Shown: positions 28,904 to 38,862 of the stretch, piece by piece
Numbering within the stretch: position 1 is the first letter of the stretch
Layout: the number at the start of each line of letters is the position of its first letter
Source: Acholeplasma sp.
GTDB taxonomy: Bacteria; Bacillota_I; Bacilli_A; Acholeplasmatales; UBA5453
DNA length: 64,000 nt
NCBI GenBank assembly: GCA_012839355.1
Contig: DUNK01000015.1
Location: 1-64,000 of the forward strand
Direction: 5' to 3'
Made by a program: the position numbers and the translations under genes
Notes under the pieces: model-generated
What the model was told of the DNA's origin: nothing
Seen by the model: the letters and a program-made list of their open reading frames with translations, nothing else
The model's database searches: none

Positions 28904-30316
28904 TTACTGAATAACATTGAAGTTTTCGTTAGTAAAACTAATCTCTAAATCCACTAAATTTCCGTCTCTTATTACTCTAATTGTAATCGTGTCGTTTCTC
29001 CTTACTTTAAAGAGCAAATCGCCTACCTGATATAATCTGGTGATTTCATATGTTTTGCCGTGAATCGTAATACTAACAAATTCATCATCTAATTCAAAAT
29101 GTTGGCTTGCAAGGGAACCTTCAGCAATCTCGCTTGCCTTTAATACATCTTTAACTGTTATTTTGTCGTTAACTTCATCATAACTTACAACTCTATCTAC
29201 AATTTTCATTGTAACTCCCATTAAAACTTTTTCACCTTTTTCTTGAAGCCTATTATCGCAATAATAAATGATATTATCTGCTAAATTAAAAACTGTGTTG
29301 GCTGGTAGCGCATAACCAATGCTGTCGACCTCTTCAGAAATGGTTTTTGCATTTATAATTCCAATCACTTCACCCCTACTATTAAAGAGTCCGCCACCTG
29401 AGTTTCCTTTATTAACTGCAGCATCAACTCTCATCACGCGAAAATCAACAATCCCGTGATTGCTTGTGTTTAACATTATGTATTCACTCGTAACCGAGAT
29501 AATCCCTTTGGTAACACTTATTCCACCGCCCTGAGCATTCCCAATTGCAACTACATTATCGCCAACTTCAACTATGTCTGAATCAGCAACTGTAACCACT
29601 TCTGCAATGCTGTTTCTAATAATATCTGAGTCGGTTATTTTTAATACTGCAACATCGTTTTTCTCTGATCCTCCAACATAAGTTGCAGCAATTTTAAAGT
29701 CTTCTAATTCTAATCCATATAAATAGATTTCAATATCGCCACTTACACCATTTCTACTATCACTTTCAGCATCATAAACAACGTGATGATTCGTAACAAT
29801 ATAAGCTGTACCCGACTCTTTATCTAACTTATAAATAACACCGCTGCCAGCACTTAAATAATCTTCGGTTTCTGCTTGTGGTAAACCAATGATTGGTACT
29901 GTTCTTGTTGTCTTAGTAAATTTAGCAAAAACACTTACACTACTTTTTAAACCTTTAATTATTCCTTCTTTAGAATCAACGGCAGTATCACTTATATATT
30001 CAGCAATAAAATCGCTCATCGTTCCACTATAACCATCTTCCACTGCAGCTTCATATAAATCTAAAATTGTTATTTCATTAACAACTGGTGCCACTTCATC
30101 AGTTATATGGATGATTTGAGTAGAGCCATCATTAAAGATCATCAAATATTCTTTTTTATTATCAGTTATACCAATATATTTTATTTCTTTAATTGTTGGT
30201 GCTTCCTTTTTTTCTTCAACTGGTGGTTTTTCATCTATAGTAAGATCTAAAAAATTACATCCCACTAATGTAAAACTTAATAGAAACACCATTAGAATTT
30301 TAAATAATCTTTTCAT
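28904..30316 (-). CDS. HtrA/DegP-like S1C serine protease, lipoprotein
   Basis: Lipobox LVGC; VTNHHVV, NDVAVLKI, VNKGNSGGGLFN triad; C-terminal PDZ-like region. Confidence 0.9.
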   Translation of the reverse strand: MKRLFKILMVFLLSFTLVGCNFLDLTIDEKPPVEEKKEAPTIKEIKYIGITDNKKEYLMIFNDGSTQIIHITDEVAPVVNEITILDLYEAAVEDGYSGTMSDFIAEYISDTAVDSKEGIIKGLKSSVSVFAKFTKTTRTVPIIGLPQAETEDYLSAGSGVIYKLDKESGTAYIVTNHHVVYDAESDSRNGVSGDIEIYLYGLELEDFKIAATYVGGSEKNDVAVLKITDSDIIRNSIAEVVTVADSDIVEVGDNVVAIGNAQGGGISVTKGIISVTSEYIMLNTSNHGIVDFRVMRVDAAVNKGNSGGGLFNSRGEVIGIINAKTISEEVDSIGYALPANTVFNLADNIIYYCDNRLQEKGEKVLMGVTMKIVDRVVSYDEVNDKITVKDVLKASEIAEGSLASQHFELDDEFVSITIHGKTYEITRLYQVGDLLFKVRRNDTITIRVIRDGNLVDLEISFTNENFNVIQ

Positions 30317-30374
30317 TGTTAGTCACTCCTTTTAACAATATCATTATAACACTATTACTATTTTATTTGTAATA

Positions 30375-30402
30375 AAAAAAGATGACTTTTCATCTTTTTT
30401 TG
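30375..30402. terminator. AAAAAAGATGA-CTTT-TCATCTTTTTTT hairpin downstream of rplS
   Basis: Stem with T-run. Confidence 0.75.
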
Positions 30403-30423
30403 TTTGTTAATTTAAAATGTTTC

Positions 30424-30786
30424 TTAAACTGTTCTTTTCTCAGTAATACGAGAAGCTTTAGTAGAAAGATTTCTAATATAGTGAAGTTTAGCTCTTCTAA
30501 CTTTACCAACTCTTGTTACTTCTATTCTATCAATAACTGGTGAATGTACAGGAAAAGTTCTTTCTACTCCAACACCATAAGACACTTTTCTTACAGTAAA
30601 TGTTTCAGAAATACCTCCACCTTGTCTTTTAATCACTAAACCTTCGAAGATCTGAATTCTTTCTCTTGTACCTTCTCTAATTTTAACGTGTACTTTAACA
30701 GAATCACCAGCTTTAAATTCTGGTATTTCTTTTAAATATGTTTCTGTTAATTCTCTTATTAATTCTTGTCCTTTTGCTCGTGCCAC
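30424..30786 (-). CDS. rplS: 50S ribosomal protein L19
   Basis: [45 protein letters not shown] start at 30786 after TAGGAG. Confidence 0.97.
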   Translation of the reverse strand: MARAKGQELIRELTETYLKEIPEFKAGDSVKVHVKIREGTRERIQIFEGLVIKRQGGGISETFTVRKVSYGVGVERTFPVHSPVIDRIEVTRVGKVRRAKLHYIRNLSTKASRITEKRTV

Positions 30787-30842
30787 AATAATCGCTCCTA
30801 TCATTATCAACTAGGTTGTATTTATCTTATAAACGCTTTTGT

Positions 30843-30871
30843 ATTATAACATACAAAAACTACTCTTTCAA
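30843..30871 (-). promoter_or_regulatory. rplS promoter TTGAAA-N17-TATAAT
   Basis: Read on minus strand between trmD and rplS. Confidence 0.65.
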
Positions 30872-30929
30872 CCTTTTTTAACATAACCTTTTATATAATA
30901 TCATATTTTATTAAAAAGTCCAATAACTT

Positions 30930-31652
30930 TTAATCTTTCTCTTTTTTTATTATTTCTAATAATTCTTTCTCTTCTAAAGTTAAATCCTTCGTCTTAAGCA
31001 GGTCTGGTCTCTTCAAATAAGTTTCTTTTAAAGCTATATATTTACGCCATTTTGAGATTTTCTCGTGATTTCCAGACACTAACACTTCTGGAACTGTAAA
31101 ACCTTCGTATTCTTGCGGTTTTGTATATTGAGGATATTCTAATAATCCTTCAGTAAAAGATTCTTCTTCATGTGATTTTTCGCTTAAAACGCCTTCTGTA
31201 AGTCTTGTTAAGCCATCAATTAATATTAGTGCTGGTAATTCTCCACCAGTCAAAATATAATCGCCAACGCTTATCTCTTCATCGACAAAATGTTCGATTC
31301 TTGCATCAATACCTTCGTAATGCCCACACAAAACAATTAAATGTTCTTCGCTTGCTAACTCTTTTAATTTTTCTTGAGTTAGTTTTTTCCCTTTTGGTGA
31401 AGGTAATATTACTTTCGTGTTTTCTTTCATTCTTTCTTTTAAAACACGATGAAACGGAGGAAACATCAATAACATTCCCGCCCCGCCTCCATAAACTGTA
31501 TCATCAACTTGATGATGTTTTAAATCAGTATAGTGGCGTAGGTTAATAACATTTATTTCTATTTTCCCATCACTCATCGCTCTTTTGATAATCGATTCAC
31601 CAACATATGAATCAATTAAATTTGGAAAGATTGTTACTACATCAATTTTCAT
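30930..31652 (-). CDS. trmD: tRNA (guanine-N1)-methyltransferase
   Basis: VTIFPNLIDSYVGESIIKRA; LCGHYEGIDARI; SVGDYILTGGELPAL. Confidence 0.97.
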   Translation of the reverse strand: MKIDVVTIFPNLIDSYVGESIIKRAMSDGKIEINVINLRHYTDLKHHQVDDTVYGGGAGMLLMFPPFHRVLKERMKENTKVILPSPKGKKLTQEKLKELASEEHLIVLCGHYEGIDARIEHFVDEEISVGDYILTGGELPALILIDGLTRLTEGVLSEKSHEEESFTEGLLEYPQYTKPQEYEGFTVPEVLVSGNHEKISKWRKYIALKETYLKRPDLLKTKDLTLEEKELLEIIKKEKD

Positions 31653-32134
31653 ATTAAACCTTCAATCTCATTAATAACTATCTTATCTTCATCCACACTA
31701 ATTATAAAGTATTCATTAAAAGGGACTAACGCTTTCTTTTCTTCTTTTGTTAGTATTCTTATAATGTGTCCCTGAGGTACATCCATCACATTAATAACTT
31801 TACCGATGTATTCACCATTTTGATTATAAACTTCTTTATCTATTATATCTTCTTGATGAAATTCGCCTTCTTCTAATTCTGGTCTTTCGTCAGTATATAA
31901 CTCTTTACCTTTAAACTTTAAAACTAAATTAATATCATCATAATCAAAAAATGATACTAGTAAGCCTTTTTTACTTTCAGTTACTTTTTTTATTTTTAAA
32001 TAAACTTTTTTGTTTCCTTCATAAAAGTAAATTGTTTTGTTTGGTAGAAAACGTTCAAAATCCGTTCTTACACCAACAACTACTGCCCCTTTTATTCCGT
32101 GAGTGTTTTTAATAAATCCTATTTTATAACTCAT
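31649..32134 (-). CDS. rimM: Ribosome maturation factor
   Basis: IGFIKNTHGIKGAVVV; position in rpsP-rimM-trmD-rplS. Confidence 0.93.
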   Translation of the reverse strand: MSYKIGFIKNTHGIKGAVVVGVRTDFERFLPNKTIYFYEGNKKVYLKIKKVTESKKGLLVSFFDYDDINLVLKFKGKELYTDERPELEEGEFHQEDIIDKEVYNQNGEYIGKVINVMDVPQGHIIRILTKEEKKALVPFNEYFIISVDEDKIVINEIEGLI

Positions 32135-32157
32135 CTTTAAATACCTCTAACTCTCTT

Positions 32158-32184
32158 AAAAAAATACACCAAAGGGCGTATTTT
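32158..32184 (-). terminator. Intra-operon terminator AATACGCC-TTT-GGTGTATTTTTTT between khpA and rimM
   Basis: 8-bp stem with T7 on minus strand. Confidence 0.65.
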
Positions 32185-32185
32185 C

Positions 32186-32434
32186 TTAAAAAGCGTCAAT
32201 ATCAATACGTACGCGTTTACCTTCCTTTGATGCGCCTGCGTAAACGATAGTTCTAATTGCAGAGGCGATTCTTCCGCCCTTGCCAATAACTCTGCCTAAA
32301 TCTTCTTCACTAACAAGCACTTGAATAGTTATTTCATTTTCTTCTTCTGCGATAGTTTTAACTACGATATCTTCAGGGTGCATCACTAATGGTGTAACAA
32401 TGCTTTTAATTAATTTTTCAAAATCTACAGCCAT
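32186..32434 (-). CDS. khpA: KH-domain RNA-binding protein
   Basis: EEDLGRVIGKGGRIASAIRTIV. Confidence 0.93.
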   Translation of the reverse strand: MAVDFEKLIKSIVTPLVMHPEDIVVKTIAEEENEITIQVLVSEEDLGRVIGKGGRIASAIRTIVYAGASKEGKRVRIDIDAF

Positions 32435-32455
32435 TTTTCTTCGCTCCTTCAGATA

Positions 32456-32701
32456 TTAAATAATTTTTTGATTTTTAAAAATGTTTTTAACTGTTTGTGT
32501 CATTTGTGCTCCATCATTTAACCATTTTAAAGCTTTTTCTTTGTTAACTTCGATTGTTGCTGGTTCTGTTAATGGATTATAAGTACCGATGATGTCTAAA
32601 AATTTGCCATCTCTAGGTGCTCTGACATCAGCAGCAACTATACGGTAGAATGGGCGTTTTTTAGCACCAAATCTTTGTAATCTAATTTTTACCATCTTTA
32701 A
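32456..32701 (-). CDS. rpsP: 30S ribosomal protein S16
   Basis: [40 protein letters not shown] (ORF track start 32725; likely start at MVKIRL). Confidence 0.97.
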   Translation of the reverse strand, partial: LKMVKIRLQRFGAKKRPFYRIVAADVRAPRDGKFLDIIGTYNPLTEPATIEVNKEKALKWLNDGAQMTQTVKNIFKNQKII

Positions 32702-32778
32702 TCTCTCCTTGACAATATTATTCAACCATTACCATTATACACTTAAAATATGAGGTGTCAAGTCTTTTTCCTTAACAC

Positions 32779-33015
32779 TTATAAATTAATATCCATCTCT
32801 GCTTGATCAAGGCGAGTTGGTCCAAACTCAGTGATGCCTTTAATTTCTTTTAATTCTTTTAAAATTCTTTCTTTATCGGCAGTATCAAAATAAGCTGTAA
32901 TATATTTTTGTTTCTTTGATGAATAATATATTTCCAACCCTTTTATTTGGCTTATGCTTTTATATGCTTTGTTTTGTTTATATGTAATAATATAACATTC
33001 TCTACTCAATTTCAT
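32779..33015 (-). CDS. YlbG-like (DUF2129) protein
   Basis: Small protein downstream of and overlapping a YlbF-like gene, as in Bacillus; ATG at 33015. Confidence 0.7.
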   Translation of the reverse strand: MKLSRECYIITYKQNKAYKSISQIKGLEIYYSSKKQKYITAYFDTADKERILKELKEIKGITEFGPTRLDQAEMDINL

Positions 33016-33379
33016 TACATATTCCCCCTTTAAATTCTTGATAATTAGAAGCATTACTAGTTATCTCTTGGCTTATTTCTTTTAATAATTCATTCATCTT
33101 ACCTTCAAGAATAAAATACTCTTTAACCTCTTCTTTACTAAAAAGCAGTTCTTTTTTCTCTTTATATGCTAAACTTACCCTTTTAAAATCAGGATGATAA
33201 ATACCACCAACATTATAAACTTCTTCAAACTTAATAAAAGTCTCATGATATTCTTTTAATTCACGCTCATATTTTCTTTTAATCAATTCATCTAAACGTT
33301 TCATTTCTTGATAAATCTCTGTTTCTTTCAATTCATCAGCTAAATCATACGCTTTATTTATTATCTTTGTATATGCCAC
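33002..33379 (-). CDS. YlbF/YmcA (RicA/RicF-like) family protein
   Basis: All-helical small protein with YlbF-like organisation, immediately upstream of ylbG-like. Confidence 0.65.
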   Translation of the reverse strand: MAYTKIINKAYDLADELKETEIYQEMKRLDELIKRKYERELKEYHETFIKFEEVYNVGGIYHPDFKRVSLAYKEKKELLFSKEEVKEYFILEGKMNELLKEISQEITSNASNYQEFKGGICNEIE

Positions 33380-33429
33380 TTTATTACTTTTTTCCCCTTT
33401 TTATGTTATTATTATTTCGGAGTGATTAT

Positions 33430-33990
33430 ATGCTTACAATGAAAGACATTATTTTTGAAGGGCATCCCAATTTATACAAAACTTCTAAAGAAATTAAAAT
33501 CCCCGCATCTAAAGAAGATATTAGTTTAGGTTTAGATCTTTTAAAGTTTTGTTTAGTCTCTCAAAATAAAGAGTTAAACGAACAATTTAATCTAAGACCG
33601 GCTGTTGGTTTATCTGCTGTCCAAGTTAATATCTTAAAACGGATGTTTGCGATATACATTAAGATGGAAGATGAAATCATCTCATTAATTATCGCTAACC
33701 CTGTTATCCTTTCTAAATCAAAAGAAATGACTTACTTAAATGGCGGAGAAGGGTGTTTGTCTGTAGAAAGAGAAACTGAAGGCCTAACTCCTCGCCATAA
33801 AGAAATAACTTTTGAAGCCTGGATTTATGATTTTAAAATAAAGAAGTTTCTAAAAAAAAGAATGACTTTTTCTGGCTTTCCAGCTATTGTTTTCCAACAT
33901 GAATACGACCATTTAGAAGGTATTTTATATGTTAGCAAACTTTATCCAACTTTAGAAGGGATAGATCCCGTCTTTCCTGAAGAAGATTAA
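33430..33990 (+). CDS. def: Peptide deformylase
   Basis: VGLSAVQVN, EGCLSVERE, QHEYDHLEG; ATG at 33430 after GGAGTG. Confidence 0.95.
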   Translation: MLTMKDIIFEGHPNLYKTSKEIKIPASKEDISLGLDLLKFCLVSQNKELNEQFNLRPAVGLSAVQVNILKRMFAIYIKMEDEIISLIIANPVILSKSKEMTYLNGGEGCLSVERETEGLTPRHKEITFEAWIYDFKIKKFLKKRMTFSGFPAIVFQHEYDHLEGILYVSKLYPTLEGIDPVFPEED

Positions 33991-34841
33991 CTTTTTTGAT
34001 ATTTACTAAGAAGTTTTAACTGACTCTTAAGTAAAGGAATAAAATCAACCTCTTCGTTTTCATCAACACGCAATTTTTCATCAATCATTTGGTGAGACTT
34101 GCGTTTTTTTCTTGAAAATAAGCGCTTAAAGAAACCTTCTTGCGTTTCCTCGTTTTTATATCTAACATAATCGCCTAAGTTAGAATCATAATATAAGTCT
34201 CCTTTAAACTTATCATTGTTAAGTTTATCAATAATATCTAGAACTAATGCCTTGCCATAACCAATCAATGTTGGTTTTTTATCTTTATCTATGTCAAAAA
34301 CTATTGCATTAGAAATATTGTTTCTTAATAGTCTATAATAAGTCGTAATTGATTTATCATTGCTATAGCACTCTCCTGGATTATAAACAAATTGTAAATG
34401 TTTAAATTCCTTTAAGATTGCCGCAATATAAGCACTTTCTATCTCATAATCTACATGAAAATTTAAATCCATCTTTTCTTTTCTAAAACTTGTAATAAGG
34501 TCATTATAAACGATAGATATTTGTTTCTTTTCTGCTTCAAAATCAAAGAATTTAGGCATTCTTATTACAACATTTCTACAACCAAACGCTTTAGCAAGGT
34601 TACTAATCTTTACTACATCAATTGGACTATAGATATCATGTGCAACATCAATATCAATCATACTTATTCTTATCTTATTTTTTCTTAATGCTTCTTTAAT
34701 TTCTTCTATCTCTTTTTCTTTCAAGAAATAAATATTTTTCTCATTAATATTTCTTAATGGTATTCTCTTTAAAGAGAGTTTGTTAGCGGCTTTATAGATG
34801 CCTTCCATTGTTTTAAATTCATCTAAATATGCACTAATCAT
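33987..34841 (-). CDS. Xylose isomerase-like TIM barrel protein
   Basis: AP endonuclease/sugar isomerase family pattern (KAFGCRNVVIRMPKFFDFEAEKKQ). Confidence 0.6.
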   Translation of the reverse strand: MISAYLDEFKTMEGIYKAANKLSLKRIPLRNINEKNIYFLKEKEIEEIKEALRKNKIRISMIDIDVAHDIYSPIDVVKISNLAKAFGCRNVVIRMPKFFDFEAEKKQISIVYNDLITSFRKEKMDLNFHVDYEIESAYIAAILKEFKHLQFVYNPGECYSNDKSITTYYRLLRNNISNAIVFDIDKDKKPTLIGYGKALVLDIIDKLNNDKFKGDLYYDSNLGDYVRYKNEETQEGFFKRLFSRKKRKSHQMIDEKLRVDENEEVDFIPLLKSQLKLLSKYQKS

Positions 34842-35547
34842 TCTTACTATTCACCTCATACATAATAATTGATCCAGCAACGCTGACATTTAACGATTCA
34901 ATAATACTCGTTTCTATTTTAACAAATTCATCGGCTAATTTGTATATTTCTTCTTTAATTCCGACACCTTCATTACCTAATATTAAACCCATTTTAACAT
35001 TTTTGTTAAGTGATTTAATCTTTTTTCCCTTATCTACATCAGTGCCAATAATTTTATAACCTTTTTTCTTTAATTCTTTTATTTCTTCTACTAAGTCTTT
35101 TCTAATTAAATTAGCATAAAACAAATTGCCCTGAGCTGCACTAACTACTTTATCATTATAAAAATCAACAGTATCTTCGCTTGCAATAATTGATGAAAAT
35201 CCAAAACCAACAGCGCTTCTGATTAATGTACCTAAATTGCCTGGGTCTTGAATGCCATCAATTATTAAAACTTTATCACTATACGGCTTTACTGAAGGTT
35301 TTTTAACAATCGCAACTCTTTCAGTTGGTGAAGATAATGGTGCTAATTCTTTAATAATTTTTTTATCAATTAATACACCTTTTTTACTATTGTTTACTGT
35401 ATATATTTCAACAATATTATTAGTCTTTTCAGCTTCTAAAATTCCATGCTCGCCAAAAACCAAAAACATTCCTGTTTTATCACGATGTTTTTTTTGAAGT
35501 AATTTAAATAACTCTTTTACTTTCTCATTTTGACGAGATACTATCAT
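34834..35547 (-). CDS. TrmH/SpoU-family RNA 2'-O-methyltransferase
   Basis: IQDPGNLGTLIRSAVGFG; LILGNEGVGI; SLNVSVAGSIIMYE. Confidence 0.93.
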   Translation of the reverse strand: MIVSRQNEKVKELFKLLQKKHRDKTGMFLVFGEHGILEAEKTNNIVEIYTVNNSKKGVLIDKKIIKELAPLSSPTERVAIVKKPSVKPYSDKVLIIDGIQDPGNLGTLIRSAVGFGFSSIIASEDTVDFYNDKVVSAAQGNLFYANLIRKDLVEEIKELKKKGYKIIGTDVDKGKKIKSLNKNVKMGLILGNEGVGIKEEIYKLADEFVKIETSIIESLNVSVAGSIIMYEVNSKND

Positions 35548-36784
35548 CTTTAATCGCTTCCCATGCTTCTAAGGTTGTAAAACCATAGTTAGTAATATCT
35601 AAATCAGAGTCTGCTTTAATAACCCACTTATATGTGTGTTCTACGGCATCACTAACAAGTTTATCTATGTCTAAATTTGCTTCATACTCTTCAGCCCTAC
35701 GAATCGTTGGTTTGGTAGTAGGGTTTTTAGGTAAATATATCGCACAACAATCCTCAAAAGGTCTAATTGATATATTATATAAATCTAACTCGTGAGCGAT
35801 ATTGACAATTTCTTGTTTATCATATGTTAATACAGGTCTTAATATTGGGATATTAGTTACATTTTCAATAGTGTGAAAACTCTCTATTGTTTGACTTGCT
35901 ACTTGACCAATCGATTCACCTGTAATGAGCGCTAATATTCCTAGTTTCTTCGCTAATTCTTCTGCAATTCTAAACATTATTCTTCTCATAACTGTAATTA
36001 AATATGGGTCAGGAACTTTTTTTAGTATTTCCATATGAATATTATGAAACGGAACCATATGAATAACAAATTCATGGTTAGGTGTGTATAACGCTAATTT
36101 TTTTGACAAATCAATAACTTTTTGAGCACTTTCAACCGGCGTTAACGGGCTTGAATCAAAATGAATCCCTTCCGCAAGCACACCTTGTTTCATCGCTAAA
36201 AATGTCGCTACGGGCGAATCAATCCCACCTGAGAGCAAAGATATACCTTTACCTCCAACACCAACCGGAAAGCCTCCTAAACCTTTAATAGAATCCATAA
36301 ATAAGTATGTTTCCTCATCTCTTATTTCTATATGAAGTGTTTGTTTAGGATTTCTAACATCAACTTTAAAGTTTTTAGTTAGTTGCGGTAAAACTTTTTT
36401 AGCCACTTCTTGAGATGTTTCTAATGAAGTTAATGGAAATCTTTTATTGGCTCTTTTCGTTTCTATTTTAAATGTTGAATCTTCTTCTAACGTATTATTA
36501 AGCATAAAAACTGCCGCTTCTACAATCTTGTCAAGGTCGTTTTCTGCAACTTTTACAAAACTAAAAGAACCCAAACCGCTAACTCTTTTTAATCTATTGG
36601 TAATAAGGTCTAAACAGACATCATTTATCGTTATATACACTCTATCGTGCGTTTTTCTCATCTTCACATTTAAATCTTTAATGTTTTGACGGATTAAGTT
36701 TACAGTCCTATCAATAAAAATATTCCTATTTTTACCTTTTAACATTAAATCTCCAAATCTAACTAAAACTTGATCATACTTCAT
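35525..36784 (-). CDS. thiI: tRNA 4-thiouridine synthase
   Basis: LRFGDLMLKGKNR-type N-terminus, SGGIDSPVATF PP-loop, RPFEDCCAIYLPKNPTTKP. Confidence 0.95.
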   Translation of the reverse strand: MKYDQVLVRFGDLMLKGKNRNIFIDRTVNLIRQNIKDLNVKMRKTHDRVYITINDVCLDLITNRLKRVSGLGSFSFVKVAENDLDKIVEAAVFMLNNTLEEDSTFKIETKRANKRFPLTSLETSQEVAKKVLPQLTKNFKVDVRNPKQTLHIEIRDEETYLFMDSIKGLGGFPVGVGGKGISLLSGGIDSPVATFLAMKQGVLAEGIHFDSSPLTPVESAQKVIDLSKKLALYTPNHEFVIHMVPFHNIHMEILKKVPDPYLITVMRRIMFRIAEELAKKLGILALITGESIGQVASQTIESFHTIENVTNIPILRPVLTYDKQEIVNIAHELDLYNISIRPFEDCCAIYLPKNPTTKPTIRRAEEYEANLDIDKLVSDAVEHTYKWVIKADSDLDITNYGFTTLEAWEAIKDDSISSK

Positions 36785-36869
36785 CTAATCACCATAATCT
36801 ATTTTATCATACTAATGATTAAAATATCTGTTAATTATATTATATTTCAATATTCGCGACTTTTAACAT

Positions 36870-36897
36870 TTGACAAGTAAAATAAACATGCTATAAT
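36870..36897 (+). promoter_or_regulatory. rpsD promoter TTGACA-N16-TATAAT
   Basis: Consensus hexamers. Confidence 0.88.
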
Positions 36898-36903
36898 AAG
36901 TTA

Positions 36904-37058
36904 GTCATGTAAAAAGCAGGCAATAATTCGTTTAATCACAATCCCTTACCCGTAGGGGTGTTAGTAACTCTTATTCTGCTTAGGGGGAAAGCAAAAAGGT
37001 CATTGCTTAAATGGGTTAGTGCATTTTTACAGCCAAAATATACAAGGAGGTAAAAATA
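36904..37058 (+). promoter_or_regulatory. Structured 5' leader of rpsD, candidate S4 autoregulatory RNA
   Basis: About 155-nt leader; AAGCAG (36914-36919)/CTGCTT (36976-36981) long-range stem and GCAAT (36920-36924)/ATTGC (37002-37006) pseudoknot potential. Confidence 0.7.
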
Positions 37059-37658
37059 ATGAGTCGTTACACAGGTCCAACATGGAAAGTTTCAAGACGT
37101 TTAAACTATTCGATTAGCGAAACTGGCAAGGAATTACAAAAACGTCCTTATCCACCAGGACAACACGGACAAAGACGTTCAAAATTAAGTGACTATGCGA
37201 CACAGCTTCAAGAAAAACAAAAACTTCGTTTCACATATGGCCTAAGCGAAAAACAATTCAAAAAAACATTTATTGAAGCTCGTAAATTGGGTGGCGTTCA
37301 CGGTGAAGACTTTATTAAGTTATTAGAATCTAGATTAGATAACGTTGTTTATCGTATCGGTTTTGCTAGAACACGCGCACAAGCTAGACAATTAGTTAAC
37401 CATGGTCATGTCTTAGTTGATGGACAAAAAGTTGATATTCCATCTTATAGACTTCAACCAGGCCAAAAAGTCACTTTAAGCGAAAAAGCTAGAGGCTTTA
37501 GAATTGTTAGTGAAGCTCTAGAAGCGATGATTACTCGTAAAGAATTCATTGGATACGACGAAGAAACAAAAACTGGTACTTTTGCAAGATATCCAGAACG
37601 TGATGAAGTCGCTCCAGAAATTCAAGAACACTTAATCGTTGAGTTCTACAGCAGATAA
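37059..37658 (+). CDS. rpsD: 30S ribosomal protein S4
   Basis: [13 protein letters not shown]...[10 protein letters not shown]...[30 protein letters not shown]. Confidence 0.98.
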   Translation: MSRYTGPTWKVSRRLNYSISETGKELQKRPYPPGQHGQRRSKLSDYATQLQEKQKLRFTYGLSEKQFKKTFIEARKLGGVHGEDFIKLLESRLDNVVYRIGFARTRAQARQLVNHGHVLVDGQKVDIPSYRLQPGQKVTLSEKARGFRIVSEALEAMITRKEFIGYDEETKTGTFARYPERDEVAPEIQEHLIVEFYSR

Positions 37659-37685
37659 TCGTTGTTTGTCAATTTTGAAAAGAGA

Positions 37686-37709
37686 AAAGCACTATAATGT
37701 GCTTTTTTT
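37686..37709 (+). terminator. rpsD terminator AAAGCAC-TATAAT-GTGCTTTTTTT
   Basis: Stem plus T7. Confidence 0.8.
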
Positions 37710-37792
37710 GTTTATTATACATATTTTATTTATGAATATTGTAATTATTAGTAATATTTTAACAACGAATATTAGCGGGTGTTTTTTTAAAA

Positions 37793-37816
37793 AGATGTTA
37801 GCATTATCTAACATCT
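37793..37816 (-). terminator. tpiA terminator AGATGTTAG-ATAATG-CTAACATCTTTTT
   Basis: 9-bp stem overlapping the tpiA stop codon. Confidence 0.75.
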
Positions 37817-38593
37817 ATTATTTTTTTGCTTTTTTAACGCTGCATCGACTAATTGTAAGTAACTTGCAGGATCTAGCGACGCTCCACCAACTAATGCTCC
37901 ATCAATGTTTTCTTTAGCAAGTAAACTTTCAATGTTGCCTGGGTTTACTGAACCACCATATAATATACGAATATTTTCAGCAATCGAATCGTTGTATAGC
38001 TCTCTTACTACATCTCTAATCGCTTTAATCGTCTCTTCTGCTTGTTCAGGCGTAGCCGTTCTTCCCGTACCTATCGCCCAAATCGGCTCATAAGCAATTA
38101 TAATTTTTTCTATTTCTTCATGTGATATATTGTAAAGAGCTGCGACTACTTGTCTTTTTACCCACTCATTAGTTGTACCAGCTTCTCTAATATCCAAACT
38201 TTCTCCAACACATAAAATTGGTGTTAATTCAAATTTTAATGCTGCGTGAACTTTTTTGTTAACCGACTCATCAGTTTCCGCAAACATTTCTCTGCGTTCA
38301 CTATGACCGATAATTACATATGTAACTCCGGTGTTTTCTAAAACTCTTGGTGATGTTTCACCTGTAAATGCTCCTTTTTCTTCAAAATGCATGTTTTGAG
38401 CGCCTATTTTTAAGTTGTCGCCTTGCCTTTTAACCAAGCATCTCAATAAAACATCACTTGCACATATAACCGTTTCTACTAAATCATTTGAAGGAACTTC
38501 TTCATTTACCTTATAAATAAATTGTAAAGCCTCATCACGATCTTTGTGCATCTTCCAATTACCAGCAATTACTGGTGTTCTACCTTGTTTCAT
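37808..38593 (-). CDS. tpiA: Triosephosphate isomerase
   Basis: VIAGNWKMHK, IGHSERRE, IAYEPIWAIGTGRTAT, GGSVNPGN. Confidence 0.98.
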   Translation of the reverse strand: MKQGRTPVIAGNWKMHKDRDEALQFIYKVNEEVPSNDLVETVICASDVLLRCLVKRQGDNLKIGAQNMHFEEKGAFTGETSPRVLENTGVTYVIIGHSERREMFAETDESVNKKVHAALKFELTPILCVGESLDIREAGTTNEWVKRQVVAALYNISHEEIEKIIIAYEPIWAIGTGRTATPEQAEETIKAIRDVVRELYNDSIAENIRILYGGSVNPGNIESLLAKENIDGALVGGASLDPASYLQLVDAALKKQKNNRC

Positions 38594-38606
38594 ATTTACC
38601 TTCCTT

Positions 38607-38852
38607 TTATTTTAATAATGATTCTATTTCTTTTAAGGCCAATGTAGCATCTTTCCCTTCAGAAGCAACTTTTACACTTTCTCCTTTAGGAATCGCTAAA
38701 CTCATCAATCCTAAAATTGATTTTAAGTTTGCGACCTTATCTTTATAATATAATTTTACATCAGCATCATATTTAGAAGTTTCTTCAACCAACTTCGCCG
38801 CCAATGATGCATCTAAACTTTTAATGTTTTCAATTGTTTTTTCTTTTCTCAT
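38607..38852 (-). CDS. HPr-family protein, Crh-like: Asp at the His15-equivalent, Ser46-equivalent kept
   Basis: IKSLDASLAAKLVEETSKYDADVKLYYKDKVANLKSILGLMSLAIPKGESVKV aligns with HPr ...GIHARPAT..LV..ASKYDADV.LEY..K.VNLKSIMG.MSL.I.KG. Confidence 0.9.
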   Translation of the reverse strand: MRKEKTIENIKSLDASLAAKLVEETSKYDADVKLYYKDKVANLKSILGLMSLAIPKGESVKVASEGKDATLALKEIESLLK

Positions 38853-38862
38853 ATTTTCACTC

